A stretch of DNA of 44,046 nt, from positions 1-44,046 of the forward strand of contig JAQIBV010000052.1 of the NCBI GenBank assembly GCA_027858855.1, in the 5' to 3' direction. The notes beneath the pieces were generated by a model. That model saw only the letters and a program-made list of their open reading frames with translations. It searched no databases and was not told the DNA's origin. Each line of letters opens with the position of its first letter. The first letter of the stretch is position 1. Both the position numbers and the translations under genes were made by a program. Origin of the DNA: Spirochaetota bacterium (GTDB lineage: Bacteria; Spirochaetota; UBA4802; JAFGJZ01). Shown here piece by piece: positions 16,816 through 25,818 of the stretch.

Positions 16816-17598
16816 ATGAAGCAGATAGCATTCATCTTTATGATAGCGCTCTACCTGTTGGCCTTTTTTCTTCTGGCACAAAGCAACATAGCTTCGTCTG
16901 AGACTGTGCTACTGGTTGTTACAGCTCTTTTTACACGACTTGTTTTAGTACCACGTTTTCATCAATACCTGTACATGAACAACAGCTTTACGGGTGGGAC
17001 GTTCGCTCTTGCGACTCTACTTCTTTTCTGGTTTTTACACTCTGATTTACTTCTATTTATAACGGGTCTGTCAGTTTTAATTCCACTCTGCCTATTCCTG
17101 CTGCTTCAAAAGGGATTCTCGGTCACTTCATTTATATTCAGAGGTACTGCAATCTCATTGACCTGCCTTTTTCTTGCTATAGTAACGAACAACAATAACT
17201 CATTTTTTAACGAAGACTTTTTTCAACAGGTAATGACAGGAATGGCTACTAATAACAGATATTATGTTCTACCGGCTCGGATTCTTTCAATAATCGCACT
17301 GTTACCTGTTAAAGCACTTTCAGATAAATATGCTATGATCGTAACTGTGTTTTTCGATTTATCACTCTTTTTAATCTGTGGTATAATAATTCCTGATCTT
17401 TCAACGCCGAATCAGCTTAAAAACACAATTTACTCCCGCACTAATGTCAGTTGTTTAAGCACCATAGTCACACTTCTGTTACTGCATTACAGTTTTGCTG
17501 CAATTCTTTTACCTATTATAATCTCTTTCACATACTTTATATATTCTACACAGAAACAAAGGTCGGTATATCATGAAAATAGACTCTCTTTGCTATAG
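16816..17598 (+). CDS. Polytopic membrane protein of unknown family
   Basis: 260 aa and strongly hydrophobic, with about seven to eight predicted membrane helices, a hydrophilic stretch near 128-145 (Asn-rich, NNNNSFFNEDFF) and a basic C-terminus. Its position, overlapping the downstream ATPase gene by 26 nt, suggests the membrane subunit of an ABC-like pair. The ECF T-component and FecCD permease signatures could not be found. Part of the plus-strand group 15235-18337. Confidence 0.6.
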   Translation: MKQIAFIFMIALYLLAFFLLAQSNIASSETVLLVVTALFTRLVLVPRFHQYLYMNNSFTGGTFALATLLLFWFLHSDLLLFITGLSVLIPLCLFLLLQKGFSVTSFIFRGTAISLTCLFLAIVTNNNNSFFNEDFFQQVMTGMATNNRYYVLPARILSIIALLPVKALSDKYAMIVTVFFDLSLFLICGIIIPDLSTPNQLKNTIYSRTNVSCLSTIVTLLLLHYSFAAILLPIIISFTYFIYSTQKQRSVYHENRLSLL

Positions 17599-18337
17599 CA
17601 TTAATCAGACAAAGCTGTTAGACAATATAAGCTTCTCACTAATGGATGGAGCAATTACCGCTCTTATTGGAACGAGTGGTTCAGGTAAAAGTATACTTCT
17701 CGAGATTCTTGCAGGAGAGCTTCAGCAGACTGAGGGCATAATTTTCTATCACAAAGAACCTGCATGCAAAAAAACTCGAAAAAAAATCTGCTCACTATAT
17801 CCGGATCCAACTCTTGAATACTCCCCTTATCATAGCATTCGGGAACTAATAGTGATGAATATCCCGAAATCCGGCCTAACACACAAGGATAACTACGAGC
17901 AATCAGCAAACTTCATGCATGCTCTGTGCTCTTACCTGCACCTTCTTCCCTATTTGGACGCACAATGCGGAGAGGTTCCCGACTGCGTTTTAAAAAAAAG
18001 CTACCTTGCCGCCTGTTTCGCCGCGGACAAACCTATATGCATACTTGATAACCCCGACTCATCACTTGACCCGCTTTCACAAACCGAACTGATTAATGTA
18101 ATTCGCCATATTTCAAGTGAAAGATCAACACGAATAATAATGGCCTCTCACAACATAAATTTTTTATTTACATGTTGCACGCATTTCATGGCTTTAAAAA
18201 AGGGATCGGCAATTCACACCGGGCAAACACGAAATGTGAAGGATGTTCAAATGGAGGATACGTATGGAACAGAGATAATTTGCAACAGAAATGTAATAAA
18301 CGGAGCACCTGAATTTCACTATTTTCATCAGGTATAA
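17573..18337 (+). CDS. Degenerate ABC-type ATPase
   Basis: 254 aa. It has an intact Walker A (GTSGSGKS, 33-40), a Walker B-like ICILDNPDSSLD and an H-loop His193 (MASHN). Three canonical elements are altered. No LSGGQ signature is present where EVPDCVLKKS stands (about 134-143), no Gln is evident in the Q-loop region (CSLYPDPT), and the catalytic Glu after Walker B is Asn160. It probably binds ATP but may hydrolyse it poorly, acting as a switch or needing a partner. The C-terminal EDTYGTEII stretch resembles metal/haem uptake ATPases of the FecE/HmuV type. The start overlaps the membrane protein gene, implying coupled synthesis. Confidence 0.7.
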   Translation: MKIDSLCYSINQTKLLDNISFSLMDGAITALIGTSGSGKSILLEILAGELQQTEGIIFYHKEPACKKTRKKICSLYPDPTLEYSPYHSIRELIVMNIPKSGLTHKDNYEQSANFMHALCSYLHLLPYLDAQCGEVPDCVLKKSYLAACFAADKPICILDNPDSSLDPLSQTELINVIRHISSERSTRIIMASHNINFLFTCCTHFMALKKGSAIHTGQTRNVKDVQMEDTYGTEIICNRNVINGAPEFHYFHQV

Positions 18338-18672
18338 TACTGTATTTTCACCCGCCCCTCATCAAGAGTCTCTATAACGATCAGATAATCAAGAATGTTA
18401 AGGGTTTTTATGAGGTGATAGTATTCCTGAGACAGTTGGAGAAACATGACCCGATGTCCGTTATCTTTCGCGTTCAAACTGACGTTAATAAAGGAATCAA
18501 CCCCGGCTGAAGTAAAAAGATCAAGATTCGCACAATCAACAATTACGCTATCTGTTCGGGTAATAGCATCAACAGCCCGCTCGAACTCCTCTGCAGTAAT
18601 GACTGAAAGATTACCGGAAAGGTTAACAAGCTTAAAATATTCATAGTCTTCAACAATATAGGAGAATTCCAT
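18328..18672 (-). CDS. STAS-domain anti-sigma-factor antagonist-like protein
   Basis: 114 aa, a single STAS domain. The core pattern VIVDCANLDLFTSAGVDSF contains the TSAG segment with Ser55 at the position phosphorylated in SpoIIAA/RsbV proteins. The likely role is a partner-switch protein phosphorylated by an RsbW-like kinase; the 7TM sensor encoded at 11308 carries such an ATPase domain. It lies 13 nt after the NUDIX gene on the same strand. Its 3' end overlaps the convergent ATPase gene by 10 nt. Confidence 0.85.
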   Translation of the reverse strand: MEFSYIVEDYEYFKLVNLSGNLSVITAEEFERAVDAITRTDSVIVDCANLDLFTSAGVDSFINVSLNAKDNGHRVMFLQLSQEYYHLIKTLNILDYLIVIETLDEGRVKIQYYT

Positions 18673-18685
18673 AAAACACCCCTTT

Positions 18686-19141
18686 TCACTTTTTCCAATG
18701 CGAACCTAAGTAGACTCGCTTATTATCAGCACCCGTTATATATTCGATTAGCTGTTTCTTAAATGAAGGGTATATGGTTACATCAGATAATTCAGCAAGG
18801 CTTAAGAACTTGAAATCAAAAAGACGTTTATCAGAACCAAGACGGTATGTGCCACTTAAATATGAGCAGGAAAAAACAAGATTTACAATATGACGCTTTC
18901 CGGAAGGAGCTATTGAATCAATGCTGAAGAGCAGATCTTTAGGCTCAACTATTATACCTAACTCCTCTTCGAACTCACGGGCAAGAGCCTCCTGAAGAGT
19001 TTCACCATATTCCACACCACCACCTGGTAAAAGCCAATAGCTACGGTTGTTTTTCTTATGGCAAACCATAAGCAGAGATCCATTCTCGATCAATAAACCG
19101 GCAACACGTATTCGGATATTCTTTTTATTCAGCAAACTCAC
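18686..19141 (-). CDS. NUDIX hydrolase
   Basis: 151 aa with a perfect Nudix box at 41-63 (GGVEYGETLQEALAREF then EEELGI), fitting G-x5-E-x7-REUXEEXGU. It hydrolyses a nucleoside diphosphate linked to another moiety; the substrate cannot be predicted. The start is GTG at 19141, overlapping the last codons of the RNase III gene by 4 nt, with GAGGG about 9 nt upstream. Co-transcribed with rnc. Confidence 0.9.
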   Translation of the reverse strand: MSLLNKKNIRIRVAGLLIENGSLLMVCHKKNNRSYWLLPGGGVEYGETLQEALAREFEEELGIIVEPKDLLFSIDSIAPSGKRHIVNLVFSCSYLSGTYRLGSDKRLFDFKFLSLAELSDVTIYPSFKKQLIEYITGADNKRVYLGSHWKK

Positions 19142-19860
19142 ACTTCAAAACCCTCATGTCGGATTTTATTTAGAATTTTACGGGCAGCATCAATTTCCGC
19201 TCTTCGCTTGCTCGTACCCGTACCTTCAATAACAACTCTCTTTTCAATTGTCAAAGCAACTGTAAACAGCTTTTTATGATCTGGCCCCTCTTCTTTCAAT
19301 AACATATAATCAGGCTTTTTTTTATACTTCTTTTGAATGATTTCCTGAAGAGATGTCTTAGGGTCTCTCATGGTTGGTATTTTATCAACCTGGTCAATAT
19401 ATTTTTTGAATACAGATAGTATGAACTTCTTTGTCTGTTTCAAACCACAATCAAGATACATTGCACCGATAATCGCCTCTACGGTATTTGCCAGAATAGA
19501 TGGCCTCTTACGGCCTCCACTGTGGTCTTCACCCTTTCCCAGCAATATAAACTGCCCGATTTTCAACTCAAAGGCAACAGCGGCCAGCATCTCTTCAGAT
19601 ACAACCGTCGACTTGATTTTAGCCAGATCACCTTCATGGTAAGACTCAAACCGTTTATAGAGATATTCATTTATTATAAGGCCAAGAACCGAATCACCCA
19701 GATACTCCAGACGTTCATTCTCTTTAATAAGGTAGGGCAATTCATTTGCGTATGAGCGATGAGTTAGAGAGCGGTTCAGAATATCAAGATTGGTAAATTT
19801 CACCTTTAAAATATTCTGAAGTTTAGTTAAAGCTTTGCTTCGGTTTTTTAATTCATGCAT
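19138..19860 (-). CDS. rnc: Ribonuclease III
   Basis: 240-aa double-strand-specific endoribonuclease that processes rRNA and structured mRNAs. The N-terminal catalytic domain has the family signature ENERLEYLGDSVLG (48-60) with Glu52 and Asp56. The second acidic cluster is in NTVEAIIGAMYLD. The C-terminal double-stranded-RNA-binding domain (about 165-235) has DPKTSLQEIIQKKY and the basic KRRAEIDAARKIL helix. Normal length. It starts just after the rpmF terminator, so it may depend on its own promoter or on read-through. Confidence 0.95.
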   Translation of the reverse strand: MHELKNRSKALTKLQNILKVKFTNLDILNRSLTHRSYANELPYLIKENERLEYLGDSVLGLIINEYLYKRFESYHEGDLAKIKSTVVSEEMLAAVAFELKIGQFILLGKGEDHSGGRKRPSILANTVEAIIGAMYLDCGLKQTKKFILSVFKKYIDQVDKIPTMRDPKTSLQEIIQKKYKKKPDYMLLKEEGPDHKKLFTVALTIEKRVVIEGTGTSKRRAEIDAARKILNKIRHEGFEV

Positions 19861-19914
19861 AAAACACCCTGCACCTGAACGTGCGCATTTGATCAGAATA
19901 GATCAACATCTGTA

Positions 19915-19942
19915 TAAATAAAAAGGGTGTCACATGACACCC
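19915..19942 (-). terminator. Intrinsic terminator after rpmF
   Basis: On the minus strand, GGGTGTCA-TG-TGACACCC (stem at 19925-19932 and 19935-19942) is followed by TTTTTATTTAT. A strong stem and T-tract place the end of the rpsA-TPR-rpmF transcript here, 55 nt before rnc. Confidence 0.88.
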
Positions 19943-19974
19943 AGATTATTTCACAAAAATTGAACCATCAACGA

Positions 19975-20169
19975 CTAGGCTTCTACAACAGGTGCCTTTT
20001 TCTCGAAAATTAAACGCCCCTTATAAGTATTACACTCAGGGCAGACCTTATGTGATAGAACGAAAGCACCACATTTTGGACATGGTCTCAAATTTGGAGA
20101 AGCAATCTTAACATTCGCACGACGCATTCTGACTTTTGATTTTGATTTTTTTCTCTTTGGAACAGCCAC
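19975..20169 (-). CDS. rpmF: 50S ribosomal protein L32
   Basis: 64 aa, with the conserved start MAVPKRKKSKS and a zinc-ribbon of four cysteines (CPKCG ... CPECN). The start is a GTG at 20169 with GGAG 7 nt upstream. It is the last gene before a strong terminator and follows the TPR membrane gene after about 110 nt. Confidence 0.95.
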   Translation of the reverse strand: MAVPKRKKSKSKVRMRRANVKIASPNLRPCPKCGAFVLSHKVCPECNTYKGRLIFEKKAPVVEA

Positions 20170-20280
20170 TTTATATCTCCATGCTTATAAATATCGTATT
20201 TGTAATGAGGTACAAAATATTTTTTACACCCCGTTTGTCAAGCATATAAATTACAGATTAATAATTTGTCAAACTCTTGC

Positions 20281-20973
20281 CTATTTCGAAGTCGTATCAG
20301 CATAGTTTATCAGCATTAACCGTTTCTTAGCCTGTTTCTCGTACAAGGAACCGACAAACTCCGATATAACACGACCATAATAATCCTTGGCTTTTTTGGT
20401 TTCACCGCGCATCTGATGATGTCGACCCAAATCATAGAGAATCTGCTCAAAAAACTTGGTACCATTTAAATCGGTTTCAAGCTGTTTATATATTTCAAAG
20501 GCCTCATCAGAACGATCCAACCACTCAAGCACAACAGCTGTCTGAATTCTTGCCAGAGGAGCAAACTCTGATTTTGGATTTTCTTCAACGAACTTAGTGT
20601 AAAGCTCAAGAGCTTCATCATACTTCTTATTGTGATACTGAATGCCTGCAGCTAAATAATAACCATTATCCTTGATATAACCCCATCGGGCTCTCTCTGA
20701 CAATTTAATTATCTCTTCAACCGCATAAGCCGCAGCCTCTTCGCTCTTCTCTTCTTCAAGAAGCTTACCATATTTATCAAGAATCAGCTCATACTGAACG
20801 ATAATATTATTCTGATGTTTATCGTAATAGACAGCTGCACTAACACCGGCTATTGCTATGACAATAATTAAAACAAGAACAACCAATACTTTTATGCGAT
20901 GATCTGCAATGAAGCTCATTACTGAGGAGACTATCTGCTCAAATTTATTCTGTTCAACTTTTACTTTACTCAT
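20281..20973 (-). CDS. Membrane-anchored TPR protein (YfgM-like)
   Basis: 230 aa: a short cytosolic N-terminus, one membrane helix (about 28-50, VLVVLVLIIVIAIAGVSAAV), then a periplasmic helical-repeat domain. Visible TPR-like units include YYLAAGIQYHNKKYDEALEL and LYDLGRHHQMRGETKKAKDY. The layout matches YfgM-like tetratricopeptide proteins, which associate with the Sec translocon in other bacteria. That function is only inferred here. Its ATGA start overlaps the rpsA stop, so translation is coupled to rpsA. Confidence 0.75.
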   Translation of the reverse strand: MSKVKVEQNKFEQIVSSVMSFIADHRIKVLVVLVLIIVIAIAGVSAAVYYDKHQNNIIVQYELILDKYGKLLEEEKSEEAAAYAVEEIIKLSERARWGYIKDNGYYLAAGIQYHNKKYDEALELYTKFVEENPKSEFAPLARIQTAVVLEWLDRSDEAFEIYKQLETDLNGTKFFEQILYDLGRHHQMRGETKKAKDYYGRVISEFVGSLYEKQAKKRLMLINYADTTSK

Positions 20974-22652
20974 TTTTTTATATCTTCACCTTTCAATTTT
21001 ATCAAATCGCCAATAGAGGCTGTGTTAGAGCTCTGAGCGTTCAATATGTTTTTCAATTCTTCTTTCTCTGCTTGCACTTCTATATTTCGAATACTCAAAG
21101 AGATCTTTTTCTTAGCTACGTCCACATCCAGAACAACAGCATCAACAACATCTCCCACTTTAAAATGCTCAGACAGGTCTTCAACCTTGTTTTTAGATAC
21201 TTCAGATATATGGATCATACCTTCGACATTCTCATCAAGCTTTACAAAGACACCGAACGATTTGATCGAAGTAATAGTTCCCTTAACGATAGATCGTGGA
21301 GGGAACTTTTCTTTTACTGCCGCCCAAGGCGATCTTTCGAGTTGCTTAATACCCGCAGCTATTTTCATTTCTCCACTATTTACTGACAGTATTTTGCAGG
21401 TAACAGAATCACCCTCATTATATGAGGCCAATGGATTCTTTAAGTTATCATCCCATGAAATCTCTGAGACATGAACAAAAGCGTCAACTCCTTCCTCAAT
21501 CTGAACAAAAAGACCGAAACTGACCTTACTCTTAATTTTTCCAGTAACAACCGTTCCGGCAGGATACTTAGCAGCTATAGCCTTCCATGGATTCTCCTGT
21601 GTCTGACGTATGCTGAGAGAAATAGTCTTATCCTCAGTATTGATTGCAATTACCTTAACTGTAACATTATCATTTTTAGAAAAAAGACTCTTTGGAGATT
21701 GATTTTTTTTGCTCCAGGTCATTTCTGATGATGGCACAAGACCCTCAACCCCCTCTTCCAGCTCAACAAAGACGCCAAAATGAGGAACACCAGTCACAAC
21801 TCCATTATATGTTTTACCAACCATATATTTTTCTGTAATAGTCAGCCATGGATCGTCTTTTAGTTGCTTAAGACCCAGTGATATCTTCTTCTCTTCTCGA
21901 TTGATAAGAAGAATCTTGAACTTTGCCTTCTCACCCACCTTCAGAAAGTCTTTAGCAAAGGCGACCTTTCTCCATGACAGGTCATTATTGTGAAGTAAAG
22001 CATCAAATCCGCCTATATCAATAAACGCACCGAAGTTAGAAATACGGGAAACCGTTCCCTCGACAACATCACCTTCAGAAACAGACTGAAGCAGGGCATT
22101 CCAGCTTATATCGCGTTTTTCATCCAGCAAAACCCGACGTGAAAGAATAACACCCTTTTTTCGTGGATCGATTTTTATAATTTTAAAATCAAATTCTTCA
22201 GATTTTTTTTCAGCATCTGTAACACGTATATCCGCAGCGTGGCTCATTGGCATAAAGCCCTGAAGTAGTCCGAAATCGACAACAGCGCCATTACGACGGC
22301 CCTCCACAACTACTCCACGTACTATATCGTTAACTGCAAGTCCGCTTTCAGAGAACCGCTGCCATTGCGCAACCTGTTTTGCCTGTTTATGAGATAAGTG
22401 GGACATACCCTCACTACCACGCCTGTTAACAATAACAACATCTATTGATGAACCAGCTTCGGGCACAGTATCAAATTCTGAAAGCAAAACACGACCTTCC
22501 GTTTTACCACCTATATTTACATAAAGAAATTCACCGTCTGACGAAACAACTTCTCCCTTTACTACTCCACTACTTGCAGTCTCTTCATTATCTGCAAGCA
22601 GTTCATCCATCGAGATATCATCTTCAAAGATAGGGTCAACATTATCATTCAT
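20970..22652 (-). CDS. rpsA: 30S ribosomal protein S1
   Basis: 560 aa with an acidic N-terminus and six tandem S1 RNA-binding domains. Examples are the repeated patterns GVVKGEVVSSDGEFLYVNIG, VEGTVSRISNFGAFIDIGG, YNGVVTGVPHFGVFVELEEG and VKGTITSIKSFGVFVKLDEN. It binds mRNA during initiation. It lies after cmk, an order also reported in treponemes, where the two genes can be fused; here they are separate, with a 74-nt gap. An AGGA lies about 12 nt upstream. Confidence 0.95.
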   Translation of the reverse strand: MNDNVDPIFEDDISMDELLADNEETASSGVVKGEVVSSDGEFLYVNIGGKTEGRVLLSEFDTVPEAGSSIDVVIVNRRGSEGMSHLSHKQAKQVAQWQRFSESGLAVNDIVRGVVVEGRRNGAVVDFGLLQGFMPMSHAADIRVTDAEKKSEEFDFKIIKIDPRKKGVILSRRVLLDEKRDISWNALLQSVSEGDVVEGTVSRISNFGAFIDIGGFDALLHNNDLSWRKVAFAKDFLKVGEKAKFKILLINREEKKISLGLKQLKDDPWLTITEKYMVGKTYNGVVTGVPHFGVFVELEEGVEGLVPSSEMTWSKKNQSPKSLFSKNDNVTVKVIAINTEDKTISLSIRQTQENPWKAIAAKYPAGTVVTGKIKSKVSFGLFVQIEEGVDAFVHVSEISWDDNLKNPLASYNEGDSVTCKILSVNSGEMKIAAGIKQLERSPWAAVKEKFPPRSIVKGTITSIKSFGVFVKLDENVEGMIHISEVSKNKVEDLSEHFKVGDVVDAVVLDVDVAKKKISLSIRNIEVQAEKEELKNILNAQSSNTASIGDLIKLKGEDIKK

Positions 22653-22726
22653 TTGTTCTACTTTCCTATATTTATTATAGTTATCTTCACACGGCTAAAC
22701 AGTTGAAATATTCTGTATTGCCGCAC

Positions 22727-23416
22727 CTACTTACGGTTCGTGTCTGCCAACTGCTCAATAAGAGTAATTATTGTATCCGTAACTTGATCCTGTGACATAC
22801 TTGATGAATCAATAAGAACGGCATCGGCGCATTTAGTTAAAGCGCCGAACTCTCTGGTAGTATCCTGTGAATCCCGTTGTATAATCTGTTTTTTTATCTC
22901 TTTTAAGTCAACTTTTTTTCCGGCATCAGCATACTCATTAAAGCGCCGTTCAGCCCTGATCTGTGCCGAAGCATCAAGATATATCTTTAAATCAGCATTC
23001 GGAAACACAATTGACCCAATATCACGACCATCCATTATTACAGACTTTAAACCAGCCCACTTGCGTAAAAGATCCGTCACAAAATTACGTACAGAAGTAT
23101 CAGACGAAACCCACTGTATATTACGGGCAACATCCTCTGTTCGTATCTGTTCGGAAACATCTATACCATCGACATACGTCCTAGTGGACATATCATCTGG
23201 GAGGTACTCCTGCTTTATCTGAATATTTTTTGTGGCTGAGGAGAAATCGATATCAGAGGACAATTCACCATACTGCTCCATCATCGCATAGGTAATAGCA
23301 CGATAAATAGCGCCCGAATCGATATAGGTTATACCAAGCTTTACAGCAACCTGACGTGATACACTACTCTTACCTGAACCTGCAGGTCCATCAACGGCAA
23401 CAACTACTCTATTCAA
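22727..23416 (-). CDS. cmk: Cytidylate kinase
   Basis: 229 aa. It phosphorylates CMP and dCMP using ATP. The P-loop is GPAGSGKSS (10-18) in VVAVDGPAGSGKSSVSRQVA, followed by YIDSGAIYRAITY. MDGRDIGSIVFPNADLKIYL marks the NMP-binding Asp/Arg, and the basic RAERRF lies in the lid region. The start is TTG at 23416 with AGGAG 6 nt upstream, inside the last codons of scpB, so translation is coupled. The unusual start codon may keep output low. Confidence 0.95.
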   Translation of the reverse strand: MNRVVVAVDGPAGSGKSSVSRQVAVKLGITYIDSGAIYRAITYAMMEQYGELSSDIDFSSATKNIQIKQEYLPDDMSTRTYVDGIDVSEQIRTEDVARNIQWVSSDTSVRNFVTDLLRKWAGLKSVIMDGRDIGSIVFPNADLKIYLDASAQIRAERRFNEYADAGKKVDLKEIKKQIIQRDSQDTTREFGALTKCADAVLIDSSSMSQDQVTDTIITLIEQLADTNRK

Positions 23417-23417
23417 A

Positions 23418-24113
23418 CTATTCTCCTGATAAGTCAGTTTCGTACGAAAATTCTTTGATTTCTGACAATTTCGGGAGATCCGACAATTTATTCAAGCCAA
23501 AAACACGTAAAAATTCATCAGTGGTTCCATAAGCAAGGGGGCGTCCGGGTACCTCTTTTCTGCCAACTGGCTTTATTAAATTGCGTTTCATTAAATTAGC
23601 CACCATCATACGTGAAGATACTCCCCGCAACTCCTCTACCTCTGCAAGAATAACCGGCTGTTTATAGGCAATGATAGAGAGAGTTTCGAGCATACCCTTT
23701 GTTAAGGGCTCTTTTCTTTTGAACCCGAGTATCCGACGAATCTGCCTTGCATAGTTAGGATTAGTAACAAATTGATAGCCATTAGATATTTCTACAATTT
23801 TAATCCCGCCATCACGTTCATCATACTCATCTATAAGTGAATCGAGAACAATCTTTACATCAGTTTTATCGATTTTAAAGTTTTTTGTAAAAAAGTTCAG
23901 CGGAAGCGGTTCATTTGAAAGAAAGAGCAGAGCCTCAAAAACTGCATGATAATTGTCTTCTGATCCTTCAGTTTCTGCATGATCATGTTCATCATTTACA
24001 GACACATTTTCTTCCGGAGCGACTACGGATTTATCGGAATTTTCATTCTGATTTTTGCTCTCACCTGAAGCCGTGTTTTCAGCACTATCAATTTGTTTTT
24101 TGTTTTCTTCCAT
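23418..24113 (-). CDS. scpB: Segregation and condensation protein B
   Basis: About 231 aa. An acidic low-complexity N-terminal extension of about 50 residues is followed by the two winged-helix domains of ScpB (YHAVFEALLFLSNEPLPLNF; KGMLETLSIIAYKQPVILAE; GRPLAYGTTDEFLRVFGL). It is a subunit of the SMC-ScpAB condensin. The open frame continues to a GTG at 24122; the ATG at 24113 is preferred, but neither has a strong ribosome site. It runs directly into cmk. Confidence 0.92.
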   Translation of the reverse strand: MEENKKQIDSAENTASGESKNQNENSDKSVVAPEENVSVNDEHDHAETEGSEDNYHAVFEALLFLSNEPLPLNFFTKNFKIDKTDVKIVLDSLIDEYDERDGGIKIVEISNGYQFVTNPNYARQIRRILGFKRKEPLTKGMLETLSIIAYKQPVILAEVEELRGVSSRMMVANLMKRNLIKPVGRKEVPGRPLAYGTTDEFLRVFGLNKLSDLPKLSEIKEFSYETDLSGE

Positions 24114-24383
24114 TATTTTCACTTACTTTCAGACGGATTATTGGAGAAAGACCTGAAATCTGTGCTGCCGACTCCCAGCATACATCTTCAGAAATTCAGC
24201 CTTTTCCTAAAATATCGGTTATGTCTGAGTTCTTTCTTAGACCAAGACCATTATATTTACCATTAATTACAAATTAATTATTTAAAAAGCTGAACAATTC
24301 GGCTCAAATCTGGCAGATAGTAGCACATATAGCAATGGCCAGCAGATTCACACAGCATGTGCAGAATCAGATTCAATTAACAA

Positions 24384-25199
24384 TCAGTCGTGGGTCAGAT
24401 CCATGCTGTCTTCATTCAAGCGATAGGTGCTTGGGTCAAAATTTCTAAAGAGATGAATTGTACCAAATTGTTTATGTTGCATAACCTTAATACTATGCAT
24501 TTTAGCCAACTCAAGGCAGGCAAGAAATGTTGATACAATTTCCGGTATCGAAGGAATCGAGTGAAAAAGCTGTTTAAACGAAATCTGCTCTTTAGTACGT
24601 AAAAAATTTATAATAAAATCAATCCGATCACTTACAAGAATCTCATCAAAGACTATTTCCCGCTCTTCGATCGGGGCTGTAACGCTCATTACATCAACGA
24701 AAGCATTCAAAAGATCAAAAAGAGACATGGTTGTGTACTCATCATCATCCTTTACCTTAGAAAAGTCATTTTCACGGGTAAAACTTTCCGACTGTTTCTC
24801 GTAAAGCCCCTTAATCTCAAGGGCGCTCTTTTGGTGGCGCTTGTATTCCAGTAATTTCGCAACTAATTCACGCGGCAGAGGAGGTATGAAGAACTCATCT
24901 TCAATTTCACCGCTTGGAAGAAGTATTTTTGACTTATAATAGAGCAACTCCGAAGCCATTGCTATAAATTCTGATGCAATAGCCACATTCTGCTCTTCCA
25001 TCTGTTTGAGATACAATATATACTGTTCAGTAATTTTTGAAATAGAAATATCAATTATATCTATTTTTGAACGCTTAATCAAATTCCAAAGAAGATCAAG
25101 TGGGCCATCAAAATTATCGATATGTATTACATACTTCTCCTGAGCAGCTTCTGAACTGTCAGACAGGGCATCATCAATTGATTCAGCATCTTTACTCAT
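24384..25199 (-). CDS. scpA: Segregation and condensation protein A
   Basis: 271 aa. Kleisin subunit of the SMC complex: the N-terminal domain (VIHIDNFDGPLDLLWNLIKR, then EFIAMASELLYYKSKILLP) binds the SMC neck and the C-terminal winged helix binds the SMC head. The frame opens at a TTG at 25217, but GGGAG sits about 5 nt before the ATG at 25199, so that start is chosen. It is followed by a 270-nt gap before scpB with no convincing gene. Confidence 0.93.
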   Translation of the reverse strand: MSKDAESIDDALSDSSEAAQEKYVIHIDNFDGPLDLLWNLIKRSKIDIIDISISKITEQYILYLKQMEEQNVAIASEFIAMASELLYYKSKILLPSGEIEDEFFIPPLPRELVAKLLEYKRHQKSALEIKGLYEKQSESFTRENDFSKVKDDDEYTTMSLFDLLNAFVDVMSVTAPIEEREIVFDEILVSDRIDFIINFLRTKEQISFKQLFHSIPSIPEIVSTFLACLELAKMHSIKVMQHKQFGTIHLFRNFDPSTYRLNEDSMDLTHD

Positions 25200-25215
25200 A
25201 ATTCTCCCAGAATAC

Positions 25216-25248
25216 AAAAAAATTTAACCGGCTTGTCCGGTTAAATTT
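25216..25248 (-). terminator. Intrinsic terminator after cheY
   Basis: On the minus strand, a 12-bp perfect stem AAATTTAACCGG-ACAAG-CCGGTTAAATTT (25220-25231 with 25237-25248) runs into seven T. It separates cheY from scpA, whose ribosome site begins only a few bases beyond. Confidence 0.88.
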
Positions 25249-25300
25249 CTGTTCGGTATAGGATAAAAATCAACAACTTAAAGATCAAGCTGTTTAGCTA

Positions 25301-25663
25301 TTAGCTATTAAGGGCCTTTTCTGCAGCTTTTTGCAATCTTTCTGGTGGGAAAGGCTTTACTACGAAATCTTTAACACCAAGCTTAATTGCCTTGGTTAAA
25401 AGGTTTTCTTGACCAAGAGCTGTTACCATAATAATTTTCGCATTCGGATCTATTTTAAGAATCTCTTCTGCGGCTTCAATTCCATCTTTTTCCCGCATAG
25501 TTATATCCATGGTTACGAGTTCAGGCTTAAACTTTTTATACATATCAATAGCGACATTGCCATTTTCAGCTTCGCCGACTATTTCGTGACCTTTAGGAGT
25601 TAAGGCGTCTTTCACGAGAGTTCGCATGAACTTTGCATCATCTACTACTAGGATCCTAGCCAT
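25301..25663 (-). CDS. cheY: Chemotaxis response regulator CheY
   Basis: 120-aa single receiver domain with acidic pocket Asp8/Asp9, phospho-acceptor Asp53 (LVTMDITM), Thr81 and Lys103 (FVVKPF). When phosphorylated by CheA it acts on the flagellar motor switch. The TMDITMREKDGIEAAEEI pattern is that of the CheY type common in spirochaetes and Gram-positives. The frame opens at a GTG, but GGAG lies 6 nt before the ATG at 25663. It is separated from cheB by about 155 nt and followed by its own terminator. Confidence 0.93.
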   Translation of the reverse strand: MARILVVDDAKFMRTLVKDALTPKGHEIVGEAENGNVAIDMYKKFKPELVTMDITMREKDGIEAAEEILKIDPNAKIIMVTALGQENLLTKAIKLGVKDFVVKPFPPERLQKAAEKALNS

Positions 25664-25818
25664 CTCTTTCTCCACATTTAAATTGTATATAATATTATGG
25701 TGACTTCAAAAAACCAACTATTCCATAATCTGTACTTTTTAACCCTTTTAAGGATGTTTTGGAAAAGTCTCTGTATAAGCGAAGGCCTCATTACATTACT
25801 ACGACAATACAATAACCT

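Noticed and set aside
24123-24383. Minus-strand frame between scpA and scpB that reads protein-like across an in-frame TGA, suggesting a selenoprotein
   Set aside because: Further TAA and TGA stops lie in the same frame upstream, there is no start, the residues around the TGA do not match a selenocysteine motif, and no SECIS-like hairpin was seen. More likely non-coding or decayed.
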